From Bacteroidota bacterium (GTDB lineage Bacteria; Bacteroidota; Rhodothermia; Rhodothermales; Bin80): a stretch of DNA of 56,575 bases. Numbering within the stretch: the first letter of the stretch is position 1; each line of letters begins with the position of its first letter. Made by a program: the position numbers and the translations under genes. Where the stretch lies: the NCBI GenBank assembly GCA_026708685.1, contig JAPOUL010000012.1, forward strand, positions 1 to 56,575, read 5' to 3'. Shown one piece after another: positions 1 through 10,800 of this stretch. A model generated the notes under the pieces. It had not been told where the DNA came from and did not search any database. It saw only the letters and a list, made by a program, of their open reading frames with translations.

Positions 1-1
1 C

Positions 2-190
2 ACAGACATGGGGGTAAAGGATATAGAAAAATTGCAGAGAAATCTCAAAGCAGAAATTGAAGCGGATCTATTGAAAGCCTATGTCGGCACCCAGTCATTA
101 CCATTTAGGGCAGGTGACCATCGTCGTGCGGCCGTGAAAATTATAGATGATCGTGGTATTGAGAGTCTGAAAATTGTAGACTTGGATTAA
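2..190 (+). CDS. C-terminal end of probable DNA methyltransferase (Type III Mod-like), partial
   Basis: Only the last ~62 codons lie in the window and the frame is open to the left edge, so this is the 3' end of a longer gene. The ending has an 'AVKIIDDRG...LKIVDL' pattern. That pattern closes many site-specific adenine methyltransferases and related proteins paired with a large helicase-nuclease subunit. The next gene on the same strand, 152 bp away, is such a helicase-nuclease, which supports a Mod-Res pairing. No catalytic motif (DPPY, FxGxG) is visible because the body of the protein is outside the window. The methyltransferase identity is inferred mainly from the neighbour and the tail motif. 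A C-terminal piece of another restriction-system protein is possible. Confidence 0.5.
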   Translation, partial: TDMGVKDIEKLQRNLKAEIEADLLKAYVGTQSLPFRAGDHRRAAVKIIDDRGIESLKIVDLD

Positions 191-266
191 TGGTAGGACC
201 GTCTACAATAAGATCATTGCTTTACATGTTTGCATATCCTATATCCGCTTTGGGGGGTTTTAGAAG

Positions 267-350
267 ATGATCGTCATTGGTAAAGTTCAGACATCCATCT
301 ATACAGTTGAAGTCCTAGAACAGTATACAATCATAAGCCATCATGGATAA
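267..350 (+). CDS. Possible 27-codon leader ORF overlapping the restriction-subunit start
   Basis: ATG at 267, preceded by a GAAG a few bases upstream, reads 27 codons and stops at 348-350, past the ATG (343) of the restriction subunit. The overlap could couple translation. No similarity is recognised and short frames like this arise by chance, so confidence is low. Confidence 0.15.
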   Translation: MIVIGKVQTSIYTVEVLEQYTIISHHG

Positions 351-3150
351 TTCTAAAATCCCCCAACTCATCATAAACTCGCCATATCACGAACCCAAGA
401 AGCATTGGCATTATGATAGACAGAAGCGTCGTTTTTATGAAGTAGCTGGACGGAGACCTGCGGGATTTGTGATCGCTTCGGGGGACTCCAAGGCTTATGA
501 TGACCCTGGAATCTTTAAAGAAATCCCCTTGGTGAAATCAATTCGTCCAAGAGTCAAAAAATGGCGAGATTCAGGATACCCAGGTGTAACTGGGATGACG
601 AGGAGATTATTGGAGTATTGGAATGACCCAGAGGAATTTGAGAACAGAAGATTTTTCTTTTGCCAGTTAGAAGCCGCAGAAACGATCATCTGGTTGACGG
701 AGGCACCCGTTAATGAAAAGGTTGGCATTGAAATTCCATCCGATGGTGGAATATTTGATCGGTGGTGTGCGAAGATGGCAACAGGAACTGGCAAGACGGT
801 GGTAATGGCTATGGTAATTGCATGGCATATCCTCAACAAGGTAACTTATCGGCAAGATATACGATTTACCAAGAATATTTTGATTGTTGCTCCCGGTCTC
901 ACAGTTAAGAACAGGTTATCGGTATTGAAGCCATCAGAGATAGGTAATTACTATGAAAGTTTTCGAGTAGTACCTTCACACCTCATGGAAAAAATACGTC
1001 AAGGTCGAATTCTAATCCGAAACTGGCATGCACTGAACTGGGAAACAGATGAGCAGATTGCAAAAAAGAGGGGAGTGGATAAACGCGGATCCCTCAGTGA
1101 TGAAGCATATGTTCGTGATGTACTTGGAGACATGTCAACGGCTCGGAATTTACTGGTCATTAACGATGAAGCACATCATGCATGGCGTATACCACCAGGA
1201 TTAAAGGTGAAAAAAAGTGAGAAAAAACGTGTTGAAGAAGCTACAAAGTGGATTGAAGGATTGGATAGAATCCACAAAACATGCGGAATTCAGAAGTGCT
1301 TTGACTTCTCAGCCACTCCTTTTGCTTCGTCAGGCAATCGGAATCGAGATGACGAACTATTTGACTGGGTAGTAAGTGATTTTGGACTCAACGATGCTAT
1401 TGAGTCTGGACTTGTAAAAACTCCTCGTGTTGTTATCAATGATGACGCGTTACCAGATACCAATACATTTAAGTCTCGTTTATACCACATCTATAATGAT
1501 CCAGATGTTCAGAGTGAATTAAATAGACCCGCAAAACCAGAGGAGCGATTACCAGATCTGGTCATTAACGGCTATTACTTACTTGGATATGATTGGCGTA
1601 AAACGGCCCGAGAATGGGAAAACCAACCCATCAATCATACTCCGCCAGTGATGATTACTGTTGCCAATCGCACGGAAACGGCAGCACGTATCAAGTATGC
1701 TTTTGATCACAAACATGTGGTAATTGATGAGTTATGTGACCCTGAACGTATTCTCCATATTGATTCTAAGGTCCTCAGCACAGCTGAAAGTTCAGAAGAA
1801 CCCATCACGGAATTAGACCATTTATCACACCCTAAAAAAACCAAAGTGCGTCGTACAAAAAAGGAGCAGGCAGAACTTCTTCGGCAGCAGGTAGATACTG
1901 TAGGACAAGTAGGCAAGCCGGGAGAGCTCATTCAAAATGTTATTTCTGTTGGAATGTTATCCGAAGGGTGGGATGCCAAAACAGTAACTCATATCATGGG
2001 GCTAAGAGCATTTTCAAGCCAACTCCTTTGTGAGCAGGTGGTCGGGCGTGGACTACGTCGCACAACCTACGATGTGAATCCAGATACAGGTCTTTTTGAA
2101 GCAGAGTATGTGAATATTTTTGGGGTTCCATTTACGTTTCTTCCCCATGAAGATGTTGGGAATAATCCCCCTCAACCTCCCAAACCTAAAACAACAATTG
2201 AAGTAGTTTCTGAACGAATAGGTTTTGAAATATCTTGGCCAAATGTGATACGGGTTGAGCATACACTGAGCTCGCATCTGTCCGTAGACTTTGAAAAACT
2301 GAGTCCACTTGAACTGGATGTTTCCACGATTGCTCAAATCGTTGAAATTGCACCAATCATAGAAGGGAAGCCTAATTTAGATAGGATTACGGAGATTGAT
2401 TTGCATCAATTAACAGAGGGGGGTCGAATGCAAAGAATCATTTTTGAAACCGCGAACAGTGTTTATCAACAAGTTCTTCCAAATTGGAAGGAAGATACCA
2501 TGAAACTGATCGGTCAGTTGATACATCTGGCCGAAAAATTTATTAATCAAACGAGTAAAATACAGATCGTTCATACTCCGGTGGGACTGCAGAGTCATCG
2601 TTCGCGTCAAATGATAATAACCATTTGTATGTCCAGAGTGATTCAGCATTTTTTGAGTGCAATTCGCTATGAAAATGCCGAAAAACTGGAGTTGATCTTT
2701 GATCATGATCGCCCCATTCTTTCAACTGCCGATATGAATACATGGTATACCACGAAGCCATGCAATCCCACCAAACGAAGTCATATCAATCATTGTGTCT
2801 TTGATGGTACATGGGAAGTGGAGGCAGCCAATATATTGGACAGTAGACCTGAAGTCAAGGCATGGGTAAAAAATGATCACCTTGGTTTTGAAATCCTATA
2901 TTCGTTCAGAGGAGTCATCCGCAAGTATCGCCCAGACTTTATCGTGAGGCTCATGTCCGACGACATGTTAATTGTGGAAATAAAAGGGCAAGAAAATGAA
3001 GAGACGGAATGCAAACACAAGTTTATGCAACAGTGGATTGAAGCCGTCAATGAGCATGGAGGATTTGGGCAGTGGTCGTTCGCCATTTCTCGTGAGCCTG
3101 GGCAACTTCACGAAATCCTCACAGAATTAGACCATAACACCAATGATTAA
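343..3150 (+). CDS. Type III-like restriction subunit: DEAD/DEAH helicase with PD-(D/E)XK nuclease (BPTD_3080-like)
   Basis: A 935-residue superfamily 2 helicase-nuclease. Visible motifs are Walker A 'MATGTGKT' at about residues 145-152, the DEAH box 'NDEAHHA' with D275-H278, 'FSATPF' (motif III), and 'VVGRGLRR' (motif VI). Near the C-terminus are 'YRPDF' and 'VEIKG', giving D865...E879-x-K881, the expected PD-(D/E)XK metal site. All key residues are present and the length is normal for this class, so the gene looks functional. It should translocate on or cleave unmodified DNA together with the methyltransferase whose end lies just upstream. The family resembles the BPTD_3080-type restriction endonucleases. 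The start is the ATG that a 27-codon reading frame (267-350) overlaps by 8 nt. Recognition sequence cannot be read from this. Confidence 0.85.
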   Translation: MDNSKIPQLIINSPYHEPKKHWHYDRQKRRFYEVAGRRPAGFVIASGDSKAYDDPGIFKEIPLVKSIRPRVKKWRDSGYPGVTGMTRRLLEYWNDPEEFENRRFFFCQLEAAETIIWLTEAPVNEKVGIEIPSDGGIFDRWCAKMATGTGKTVVMAMVIAWHILNKVTYRQDIRFTKNILIVAPGLTVKNRLSVLKPSEIGNYYESFRVVPSHLMEKIRQGRILIRNWHALNWETDEQIAKKRGVDKRGSLSDEAYVRDVLGDMSTARNLLVINDEAHHAWRIPPGLKVKKSEKKRVEEATKWIEGLDRIHKTCGIQKCFDFSATPFASSGNRNRDDELFDWVVSDFGLNDAIESGLVKTPRVVINDDALPDTNTFKSRLYHIYNDPDVQSELNRPAKPEERLPDLVINGYYLLGYDWRKTAREWENQPINHTPPVMITVANRTETAARIKYAFDHKHVVIDELCDPERILHIDSKVLSTAESSEEPITELDHLSHPKKTKVRRTKKEQAELLRQQVDTVGQVGKPGELIQNVISVGMLSEGWDAKTVTHIMGLRAFSSQLLCEQVVGRGLRRTTYDVNPDTGLFEAEYVNIFGVPFTFLPHEDVGNNPPQPPKPKTTIEVVSERIGFEISWPNVIRVEHTLSSHLSVDFEKLSPLELDVSTIAQIVEIAPIIEGKPNLDRITEIDLHQLTEGGRMQRIIFETANSVYQQVLPNWKEDTMKLIGQLIHLAEKFINQTSKIQIVHTPVGLQSHRSRQMIITICMSRVIQHFLSAIRYENAEKLELIFDHDRPILSTADMNTWYTTKPCNPTKRSHINHCVFDGTWEVEAANILDSRPEVKAWVKNDHLGFEILYSFRGVIRKYRPDFIVRLMSDDMLIVEIKGQENEETECKHKFMQQWIEAVNEHGGFGQWSFAISREPGQLHEILTELDHNTND

Positions 3151-3223
3151 TGGCTCACTCAAATTTCGTGATTGAACTGATACATTGATGCTTGATTCAG
3201 AGGGGAAAAACGGTAATAACTAG

Positions 3224-3238
3224 GTGAACACTGTTCAC
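3224..3238. promoter_or_regulatory. Perfect 7-bp inverted repeat, operator-like
   Basis: GTGAACA-C-TGTTCAC is an exact dyad with a one-base centre. It lies between the restriction-subunit stop and the WYL-like remnant. It could be a binding site for a dimeric regulator. No promoter elements were identified with confidence. Confidence 0.25.
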
Positions 3239-3362
3239 ACATATTATAGAACAGAATGTGATCAACCGTGTCCAGTAACTCTGCAATCTACTCAGTTACC
3301 CTGACGATGTTTTTCCGTTATTGTCATCCAGCTGGAAATCGGTCACAATTCAAAGCTAAACA

Positions 3363-3871
3363 ATCACCTGCAACTGGAATCATGCTGATTTTCATTCCAT
3401 ATTAAATGATAAATTTGAACGAATCTGGGCATCCATGCTGAGCCATCAACTTCCACAACTTCCCCCCATTACTTCCTACTTGGAGGCTTTATCTGAGCTA
3501 TTTGATTGGATTGAATGCGGAACAACCGTCTCGCTCATGCCCATTGCACGCGACAGCGTTGCACTTCGAAACCCAATTTTAGATCTTCCGATTGCTCTTA
3601 ACATTAAAAACATTTTGAGAAAATCCGATTTGCAGGAGTGAATCATTTATGCGTTGATCTCCATTATCAACAATCAATCTGTCGTATTGAACCATACTCC
3701 ATGGCCGCCACCTCAAGTAGTGAAATTGTTCTTCATGCAATTAACGTATCCAATGGAAGACATGCAACCTTTCTATCCAGTAAAATTCAAAATGTGACGA
3801 TTACTCAGCAAAACTTCCAACCAAAACATCTTGTAGAGTTGCGACATCTGCTCCACACTCCAGACACCTAA
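3363..3871 (+). pseudogene. Frameshifted WYL-like domain protein
   Basis: Two reading frames together look like one protein. The first (ATG 3435, open back to about 3363) has 'ALSELFDWIE' and stops at 3639-3641. The second, read through from about 3608, gives 'KIRFAGVNHLCVDLHY' then 'RIEPYS', 'LHAINV' and a 'VTITQQNFQPK...VEL' ending. That last order is the signature of WYL-like domains (I/VEPYSLRRT...LLHA...ITDQ.F.PRY.VEL), which often sense ligands or sit in defence-associated regulators. The switch of frame falls near 3608-3622, so the gene appears broken by a one-base indel. No clear N-terminal DNA-binding part is visible. Its position next to a restriction system fits a WYL-type accessory regulator. 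A sequencing error at the indel cannot be excluded. Confidence 0.5.
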
Positions 3872-4287
3872 TTCTTCGTTTAATCTCTGAATCTTGATTC
3901 TCTCTACTATAATTGATCAATCATTACTGAGAGATAGTATGTCCGTATAAGCAAAACTACCAAGGTTTGATTTTGTTGAGTACTCTCTGGAGCAGGTAAT
4001 GATGAACATAATCCAGTTATTGTTATTACCATGTTGACTTGAATCTTCACTGAGGATTAACACTATACCCATACAAATCGTGATAGAACAATAAAATGAT
4101 GAAGTAGGGAACAATTTTCGGGCGAGTATAAGGATCCATTTGAACGGGATATAAATCATCGTTCTCAATATAGATCAAGTGCGTCATCATGATGGCTGAA
4201 TGGATCTGCAATAATCCATCACTTGAACTACTCGGCAATGATGGTCAGAATATTGTTGGTCAATCAGTAGAAAGCCGAACACATGAT
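3872..4287. other. Intergenic stretch without recognisable gene
   Basis: About 416 bp of AT-rich sequence between the WYL-like remnant and the squalene synthase stop. Short frames on the minus strand show no family resemblance. A 10-bp palindrome ATTGATCAAT is at 3912-3921. Nothing else is supported. Confidence 0.5.
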
Positions 4288-5355
4288 TCAAGAGGAAGTC
4301 TTAGGTAAACCACGAGCGAGATGATTGTACATGAGCCGAAGGGCTGGATCAAAACGGGCCAGTGCGGTGGTAGATACGACGACTGCTTTCACAGCACGAC
4401 GGGAAATCTTTACATCCTGACCGCTCTTGTATTCGGGTGTTTTATAGATATTCTGCAGAGTAAGTACGGCCATCACTAACGCCCAGAGACAGAAACGTCG
4501 TATGCCTGTTTCATGAGATGGTATCAACAACGTATACTTTAAAGCATTCGTCAAATGGTGATGACCAACTGCAATGAGAGAATTCAATCCATCCACGAAT
4601 CGTGGATCCGTATGATCAGGTGATAAAGACCGAAGGTCAAAACTGTGTTGTTGGAAGACGCTACGCGGCAACCAGCATGCTCCCCGACGCTGATCTTCCC
4701 ATACATCTTTGAGGATATTCGTCGTTTGAAGGCCCTGACCAAAGGAGGCAGCCAAGGCAAATAGATCATCCCTTCGTTCACCGATCTGCTCAGAGTAATT
4801 ACAGAATAGATCCGTGAGCATCTCACCAACAACACCCGCGACATGATAACAGTATCGGTTAAAATGATCAAGATCGGAGAGTCCATCAAGGCTGGCAGCC
4901 TGCTGAAATTCAGCCATCCCATCAGCCATAATCCGTACACAGCGGCGGAGTGCCTTTTGTTGGGGCGCCGAAAAGCTGTTGGTGACTCGTACGACCCTGT
5001 AGGTATTGATGATCAAGTCACTTTCACGTTCTGTTGCAGAGAGAGTCAGTAGATTCGACAGATCATGCGAGAACTCTTTCGCATCACTTTCTCCCTGCAA
5101 TACATGCAACCAACGATCACAGAATTCACGCTTCTGTTGTGCAGAAAGTGCTTCTTCATCCTCAATCGTATCCGTAATCCTGCACAGCAAATATCCGTTT
5201 CCAACGGCAACTCGCAGTTCAGGTGGCAATTCTGGAATGGTCAAAGCAAACGTTCTGGAAACATCCTGAAGGATCTCCGTCTGGTATGCTAAGTCTTCTT
5301 GGAGGCAGGTATTCTGATTATGAAGGCTCAATTTGACAAAAATTCTTTTGTACAC
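4288..5355 (-). CDS. Squalene/phytoene synthase family protein
   Basis: A head-to-head prenyl synthase. Two aspartate-rich Mg-diphosphate sites are intact: DTIED at about residues 62-66 and DVWED at about 217-221. The 'YCYHVAGVVGEMLT' helix (about 168-181) lies between them, as in squalene synthases. It would couple two farnesyl diphosphates to squalene (or two GGPP to phytoene), feeding hopanoid, sterol or carotenoid synthesis. The 'DTIEDE' and 'GEMLTDLF' wording is closer to single-gene squalene synthases than to the HpnC/HpnD pair, but the product cannot be fixed by eye. No other isoprenoid gene is adjacent. The longest frame starts with GTG at 5355. No in-frame ATG occurs before the first conserved block and no Shine-Dalgarno is evident, so the start is uncertain by a few codons. 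Confidence 0.85.
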   Translation of the reverse strand: MYKRIFVKLSLHNQNTCLQEDLAYQTEILQDVSRTFALTIPELPPELRVAVGNGYLLCRITDTIEDEEALSAQQKREFCDRWLHVLQGESDAKEFSHDLSNLLTLSATERESDLIINTYRVVRVTNSFSAPQQKALRRCVRIMADGMAEFQQAASLDGLSDLDHFNRYCYHVAGVVGEMLTDLFCNYSEQIGERRDDLFALAASFGQGLQTTNILKDVWEDQRRGACWLPRSVFQQHSFDLRSLSPDHTDPRFVDGLNSLIAVGHHHLTNALKYTLLIPSHETGIRRFCLWALVMAVLTLQNIYKTPEYKSGQDVKISRRAVKAVVVSTTALARFDPALRLMYNHLARGLPKTSS

Positions 5356-5539
5356 CGAATGAATTATTTTACCAATGAACGGTTATGATTACAAAATGAT
5401 CCGTCATAAATCCAAAATGGTATTGCAGGGAACATGAGATGTGAATACGATTGTTCTGTATCGTGAGGTCTGGTGAATGTGTTTTGATCTCAAGATCTAG
5501 GAGGCAGTCTTCAATTACAATTTCAGAAAACCCACAGAA

Positions 5540-6886
5540 TTACTTCAGCATAATTTCATGGAAGAGTGTTGAGTCAATGTTAATCATCGCTGACGACCGT
5601 AACGCATGAATGAATGTGGAGTCTGACTCACCCTGACGGATCGATTGTGCAAGATAGGTTCGTATGGAGTGAATGAGATCATCTTGAACGATGGGATCCT
5701 TTTCAAGCCCTTGATCCATTCCGACCAAAGCCAAGGCTTCATTACGGAGAGCACGCCCAAGTGAGGCTGAAGGACTAGATGATGCCTCAGAGAGAGGCAG
5801 CTCTGGAAACCAGAAAAAGTAATCGCTTGCGGTAAACGTCTCAACCTCGCCGTTGACTTGGAAGGTTGCAAGTGGAGTTTCAGGGGTCAAGGGTAGTGGG
5901 GGAGTATCAGAAGAGTGATCTATGGAGATCTCCGAATTCATCATACGCCCAAGGGCAAGACGGAGTGAACGAATCCCGTCAGGGATCACTTCAACATCCA
6001 TCTGTTTCATGAACGTACGTATAAATCGATCGCCTTCTAACCTTCGCTTTCGCAGGCGTAGGAGGCTTGCAATTCCTTTCTTGCGTGTCTGAAACTCTGA
6101 TTCCGATAGAATCGGAGCAGCAAGGCGGTCTTCAACCTTGATAACATGCCATCCTTGGCGAGTACGAACTGGGGTTGAAAAACTGTCAATGGGTAATGAA
6201 AATGTAGCCTCGGCAAAAGCATCATCCACCTGGAAATATCGAATTTCTCCCAGCCATCCTGCAGTGGAATCAAACTGCTCGGTTTGATACGTACGCTGAG
6301 CTTCCTCTATAAATGACTCCCCAGACATCAGGCGTTCATAGGATGCGTTGGCATCCGCTTCATTGCGGTAAAATAGATGGCGAGCAAGGATCGGTTGCTT
6401 GTCAAAGGCAAACGCCTTGCGAATCTCAGCCTCGGTCAGAGGGGGCAGTTTTTCTACAAACTCAAGTTCATAGTAGCGGCCTCCTACAGCACGCTTCAAA
6501 GCAAGATCTCTGAATTCGGAGGGTAAGCTGTCAGCGTTCAGATTGCGACGAAGTGCCTCTTCATACCAGAGGTGTTCATCAATGAGAGCATCTAAATGAG
6601 CGTAGCGTCCGCCAGGAGTATCGTTCTGCCCCGTGCTGATAAGAGTCTGGACATAAGAGCGTTCGAATTCTCCAACGGTGATGGAGTATTCATTGATAGA
6701 TGCGACGGGGAGAAGATATTCATCCACCACGGAAGGGCGAGAGCATCCAAAAAGCAGGAGGGCAAGAAGGAAGATCCCACAAGCTTTAGAAATAGATTCG
6801 AAAATCCACCACCTGCGTGTGTCCAAGAAGCTCAAATGGCGTATACGCATAGTCAAATCCAAGACGGAATCCAAACGCTCGTACAT
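5540..6886 (-). CDS. Parvulin-type peptidyl-prolyl isomerase, probable lipoprotein
   Basis: Residues ~150-260 hold a parvulin (PpiC/SurA-like) domain, seen in 'ILARHLFYRNEADA', 'GWLGEIRYFQVDDAFAEA' and 'TPVRTRQGWHVIKVEDR'. Upstream is a SurA-like helical segment, then a hydrophobic stretch ending in 'LLLFGCS', a lipobox that would anchor the protein to a membrane facing the periplasm. The likely job is folding outer-membrane or secreted proteins, which suits an operon of barrel and exoprotein genes. The gene overlaps the end of the PorV/PorQ gene. ATG at 6886 has a GGAG 9 nt upstream but leaves a long n-region before the lipobox. ATG at 6850 is the alternative. It is the last gene of the envelope operon. 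Confidence 0.8.
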   Translation of the reverse strand: MYERLDSVLDLTMRIRHLSFLDTRRWWIFESISKACGIFLLALLLFGCSRPSVVDEYLLPVASINEYSITVGEFERSYVQTLISTGQNDTPGGRYAHLDALIDEHLWYEEALRRNLNADSLPSEFRDLALKRAVGGRYYELEFVEKLPPLTEAEIRKAFAFDKQPILARHLFYRNEADANASYERLMSGESFIEEAQRTYQTEQFDSTAGWLGEIRYFQVDDAFAEATFSLPIDSFSTPVRTRQGWHVIKVEDRLAAPILSESEFQTRKKGIASLLRLRKRRLEGDRFIRTFMKQMDVEVIPDGIRSLRLALGRMMNSEISIDHSSDTPPLPLTPETPLATFQVNGEVETFTASDYFFWFPELPLSEASSSPSASLGRALRNEALALVGMDQGLEKDPIVQDDLIHSIRTYLAQSIRQGESDSTFIHALRSSAMINIDSTLFHEIMLK

Positions 6887-7841
6887 CAATTCCAGCTCCG
6901 AAAGTCAGATGACTGTCTACATTATCAAGAAACAGATCCTTATATCCCCCACGAAGGTCCAAGTTGAATGTCCGATTATGGATGCGTAGCTGGGCACCTG
7001 CATCTCCATTCAAACTGTTGTCGTTACTCTGTTGTATATCTGCAAGAGCAGTGAATTCAATCATTCCGGCTTGAATAAGAGGCATGGCAAGCCCAAACTT
7101 GAACGAAAGTGGCAGATCCCATGAATCCATTTCAATACGAGCGGGAATATCGGGGTTATTACCAGTGATGGTTTCATCAATGTCCACAAAGACAACACTA
7201 TTGACTCCATCCATTTGCATTTTTCCACCAAAATTCTGAATGGATGCAGCCAACACTAGCCCTCGCAGGTACTCCGATTGTAAGACAAATCCCAAATCAA
7301 ATCCAATCGTACTGGCCGTCATGTCCCTGATATCCTGACGTATATATTTCGCCGTTCCACCAAAATAAAAGGATTTCGTCAATGGGCGAGCATAACTGAT
7401 TCCCAAGCTAAAATCATTGGCACGAAAAGTCTCGCCCGTCCCCTCTGGAAAAGCAACCGTCCGCACTTTCATATCTCCATAGTTCACCGCAGCAACACTC
7501 AAGCCTACGACATGGTCTTTATAGACAGGAATCACAACTGCTGCCGCATTATAGTCAATATCGGCAAGCCATCTGGAATGAGTGAGAAACACGCTACCAT
7601 TATCGTGATTCCCATAAGCACGAGCAGCACCACCGGGGTTCCAGAATAAAGCATCCGCTCCAGTTGCAATGGCGGTATATGCATGCCCCAGAGACTGTCC
7701 ACGAGCACCAGTACCTATCGTGAGAAAACTGGCGGCCGTTGTCCCAGATCTACTTTGAGCAGAGACAACTTCACTACCAAAACTGATCGGTAACAGCAAC
7801 ATCAAAAACGCGTACCTGATCAAAACACTCATTTTCATCAT
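6786..7841 (-). CDS. PorV/PorQ-family outer-membrane beta-barrel protein
   Basis: Begins with a signal peptide ending around 'SEVVSAQ', followed by 'LTIGTGARGQSLGHAYTA' and 'DALFWNPGGAA'. These motifs are characteristic of the PorV/PorQ (FadL-like) family. The rest alternates short amphipathic strands and ends in aromatic 'FRIYF', as barrels do. PorV recruits type IX cargo at the outer membrane and PorQ-like relatives act in cell-surface attachment. The neighbours with C-terminal sorting-like domains are plausible partners. The ATG overlaps the stop of the upstream secreted-protein gene by 4 bp (ATGA), so the two are translationally coupled. Whether this is a general secretion component or a dedicated partner is not decidable here. 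Confidence 0.8.
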   Translation of the reverse strand: MMKMSVLIRYAFLMLLLPISFGSEVVSAQSRSGTTAASFLTIGTGARGQSLGHAYTAIATGADALFWNPGGAARAYGNHDNGSVFLTHSRWLADIDYNAAAVVIPVYKDHVVGLSVAAVNYGDMKVRTVAFPEGTGETFRANDFSLGISYARPLTKSFYFGGTAKYIRQDIRDMTASTIGFDLGFVLQSEYLRGLVLAASIQNFGGKMQMDGVNSVVFVDIDETITGNNPDIPARIEMDSWDLPLSFKFGLAMPLIQAGMIEFTALADIQQSNDNSLNGDAGAQLRIHNRTFNLDLRGGYKDLFLDNVDSHLTFGAGIDVRAFGFRLGFDYAYTPFELLGHTQVVDFRIYF

Positions 7842-10800
7842 TTGACAAGGGCAAATTTGTCAATATGTTCGCCAATACCAGGGGCATCTACATGGAAAAT
7901 GTACACGCCATAAGCAATATCCTGTTGCTCTTCTGTGCGAAGATCCCACCACATAGCACCATCACTGGTCACTCCATCATGATATAAAGTGCGAATCAGT
8001 TCGCCTCGTATATTGAAAATACGAATGGTGCACTGAGGAGGCAGATGGATAAATTGCACCCGACGTTCACCTCGGCCTTCAATCTGGCTACGAGGTTCAA
8101 ATGATGAGGTGCCCACATAAGGGTTGGGGACTACGGCAATTCGGTCAAGTTCACTGCGGGCTAGATCTGGATCAATCGATGAAGATTGAAGCGTAAACTG
8201 GAAAAAATCGCCAGTTGCAAACGGCTTGTCACTGGAGATGTGAAACGAATTACCCGCTGAGGGAGCAATAGAATTATTCCCATCAGCTGCATTGAATCGA
8301 ATTCGGTATCGAAAACGCCACGGACCACGTCTTGCTGGACGCTCTGCAATAATCATGTGGTCGCCAGCATCAAAGGCACGACTATCATTGGTGTCCTGCA
8401 TGAAAATCTCAGCAGGTATGTTTTTTGTTTTGTTGATTGCGAAGATAGGAACCTCTTCACGTAGATATCCGAAGAATCGAGGCGAACGATAGAGCGAATC
8501 ATCAGGGGATACCCAGATCAGTTGATAATCATCAGGTGATGCCCGAAACGCTGAAGTCGTATCCCGATCAACGGATGCTATCCAGTTGGTAGTGTATCCG
8601 TCAAGATTACGAGGATCCAAGTCATAAATTTCGCTCTCGGTTCCCCCATTCGCGAGAAATCCTGTATTCAATTGATCCAGTTCGCAACCCGTGGGGGCGG
8701 GGCATTCTACATTGGTAATGTCAATGACGAATCCATCTGATGGGGGAGTGGACTCGACAAGAGGGCTGCGATTGATCAATACTTCACCAGAGGCGATATT
8801 CATCAGGTCATATCCAGTGGTGGAATACAGGTCAGATACATCTGAAACAGACTCGCTGAAAAAAGAAATACGATAGATGCCATCAAAATCAGCAAGTCCT
8901 TCCTGAATCAGTCGCACGCTGATGGATCCAGATCCGATTCCTCCAGTGACCTGACTTAAATCCTCGTTAGCACTTCCTTCAATATAGCCAACAGGTACGG
9001 ATCGGGGAATGACCGCGGCAGCATTTTGAGAAAACCCCGTAAGGCGGCCAGCCTGATTGACGCTGATATTAAAAGAGTTTTCTTGGGGGTCAATCGGTTC
9101 TTTTAACGGGTTATCGGGATCTCTGAACCCACGATCATACGCTACCAGTGCATAATAGTAGGTGATACCATTGGTGACATCATTGTCTACGTAGTAATAC
9201 TGAAGGCCTGTATTGTCACCGAGATAATAGACGGCCTCACCTTCAAGAACAGTGACCGGTCCGCCAATGTCATTTTGCAGATCCCACTGAGCAATTGGCT
9301 TGAAGAAGGTAGCTGTGCCATCCAGATCGGTGATGGTGCGAGCGTCAAAAAGCAATGGATCAGTACCCTTGTAGAGTTTGAACCCTTCAAAGTCAAATTC
9401 CTGTGTAAAACGATCAAAACTGCGAACTGCAACCGTATCCCAGCTCAGGACAACACGGCCATCACCAGCCACTGCCGTGAGTTTGGGAAGGAAGGGGGGC
9501 TGTGCAAAATTGTAATCGGCATTGAAAATACTCTGAGCTGTTCGTCGATTCTTAAAGAAATCGCGCTCGTCTTCACCAAAGATCCAGGCCGTTGAGAAAA
9601 AGTCCGTTCCCTGAGGTTCAAGTCCTACGGGTCCAGAGGAGAAAAGGATGAATGGTTCTAAATCGGCCTTGAAGGCTTCAGGCTTTGTCCCAAGTGGAAA
9701 CTGTGCGTTATTAATGATGCGATCCCACATCCAAGCGTCATCCCGAAGATTATCGCCACTTTCGTAAAAAGGCCGCGTCTGCAAATCAAATCCAGTCAGA
9801 CCAACTTGATCCGATTCATCCACATCTAACTCGTCAAAATTGGGCTCTCCAAGGGTGGGAATCCCATCGGCTTCCCCATCATCGGGACCTGGATATCCAA
9901 GATCAAAAGGTCCCTGCCCATCGCGGCCTACGTCATTATTGAGTGCCTCTCCTGGATCCAGAATTCCGTTGTCATTATCGTCTGTAAATCCAACCCAATC
10001 CAAGTTCTCATCTCCTGTCCACCAGCGTCCGGCAAGATAGGCTGGACGGGATTCAATAGGACCGTAATACGCTTCAAAGTCGGCCAGATTATACATAGAA
10101 CTGGCGACACTCAAGATTTGCTGTTGTCCTTCAATAAGACTACCCGGACCGTTAAAGCGAGATTCATCGGTCATTCCATCTTCGTCGTTATCAAGCATAT
10201 CAGAAGCTCTTGCAGGACTTTCAAGAAATGCAAAACCAGTATACCCAAGGGGATAGTTACCACCCGTGGGGCGCGTGCCTATTCCATCTTGATCCCATCC
10301 ATAGGCCACATCCTGTTGAGGGTTAAATGCAGCGTTCTCATCTCCCTCCTCATTGCCAAGTCCATAATCCATGATCTGTCCCAGATAGAGATCGGTATGA
10401 TCCTTATCGGTGGCATTGGTAATCCGATACAGGATAAACATCAGATCTTCGGCAAGTACATTGGCCCACTGAAAGAGACGAACCTGTGTCTGTAGACCCA
10501 TTCCACCGATCGTAGAATCTTGGCTACTTGGATAAAAAATTCCGTATTCACTGTTAGGACGATTGGTTTCGGGGTCAATAGCGTATTCTTGATCGGTAAA
10601 GTCATCCATGACATAGAAACTTTCCAGATCGGCATTAAAGACTCCTCGCCCAAAAAACCCATTCCAATTGCCAGGCCAGCCAGGATCGTCAGGATTATTG
10701 AGACGGTCAGGCCAAAATTGAGGCCACGATGTCGGATCATCGCTGAGAGCGGGTGTAGGTGTACGTTGTCCTGTAATTGGATCTAATCGATTGACATTCA

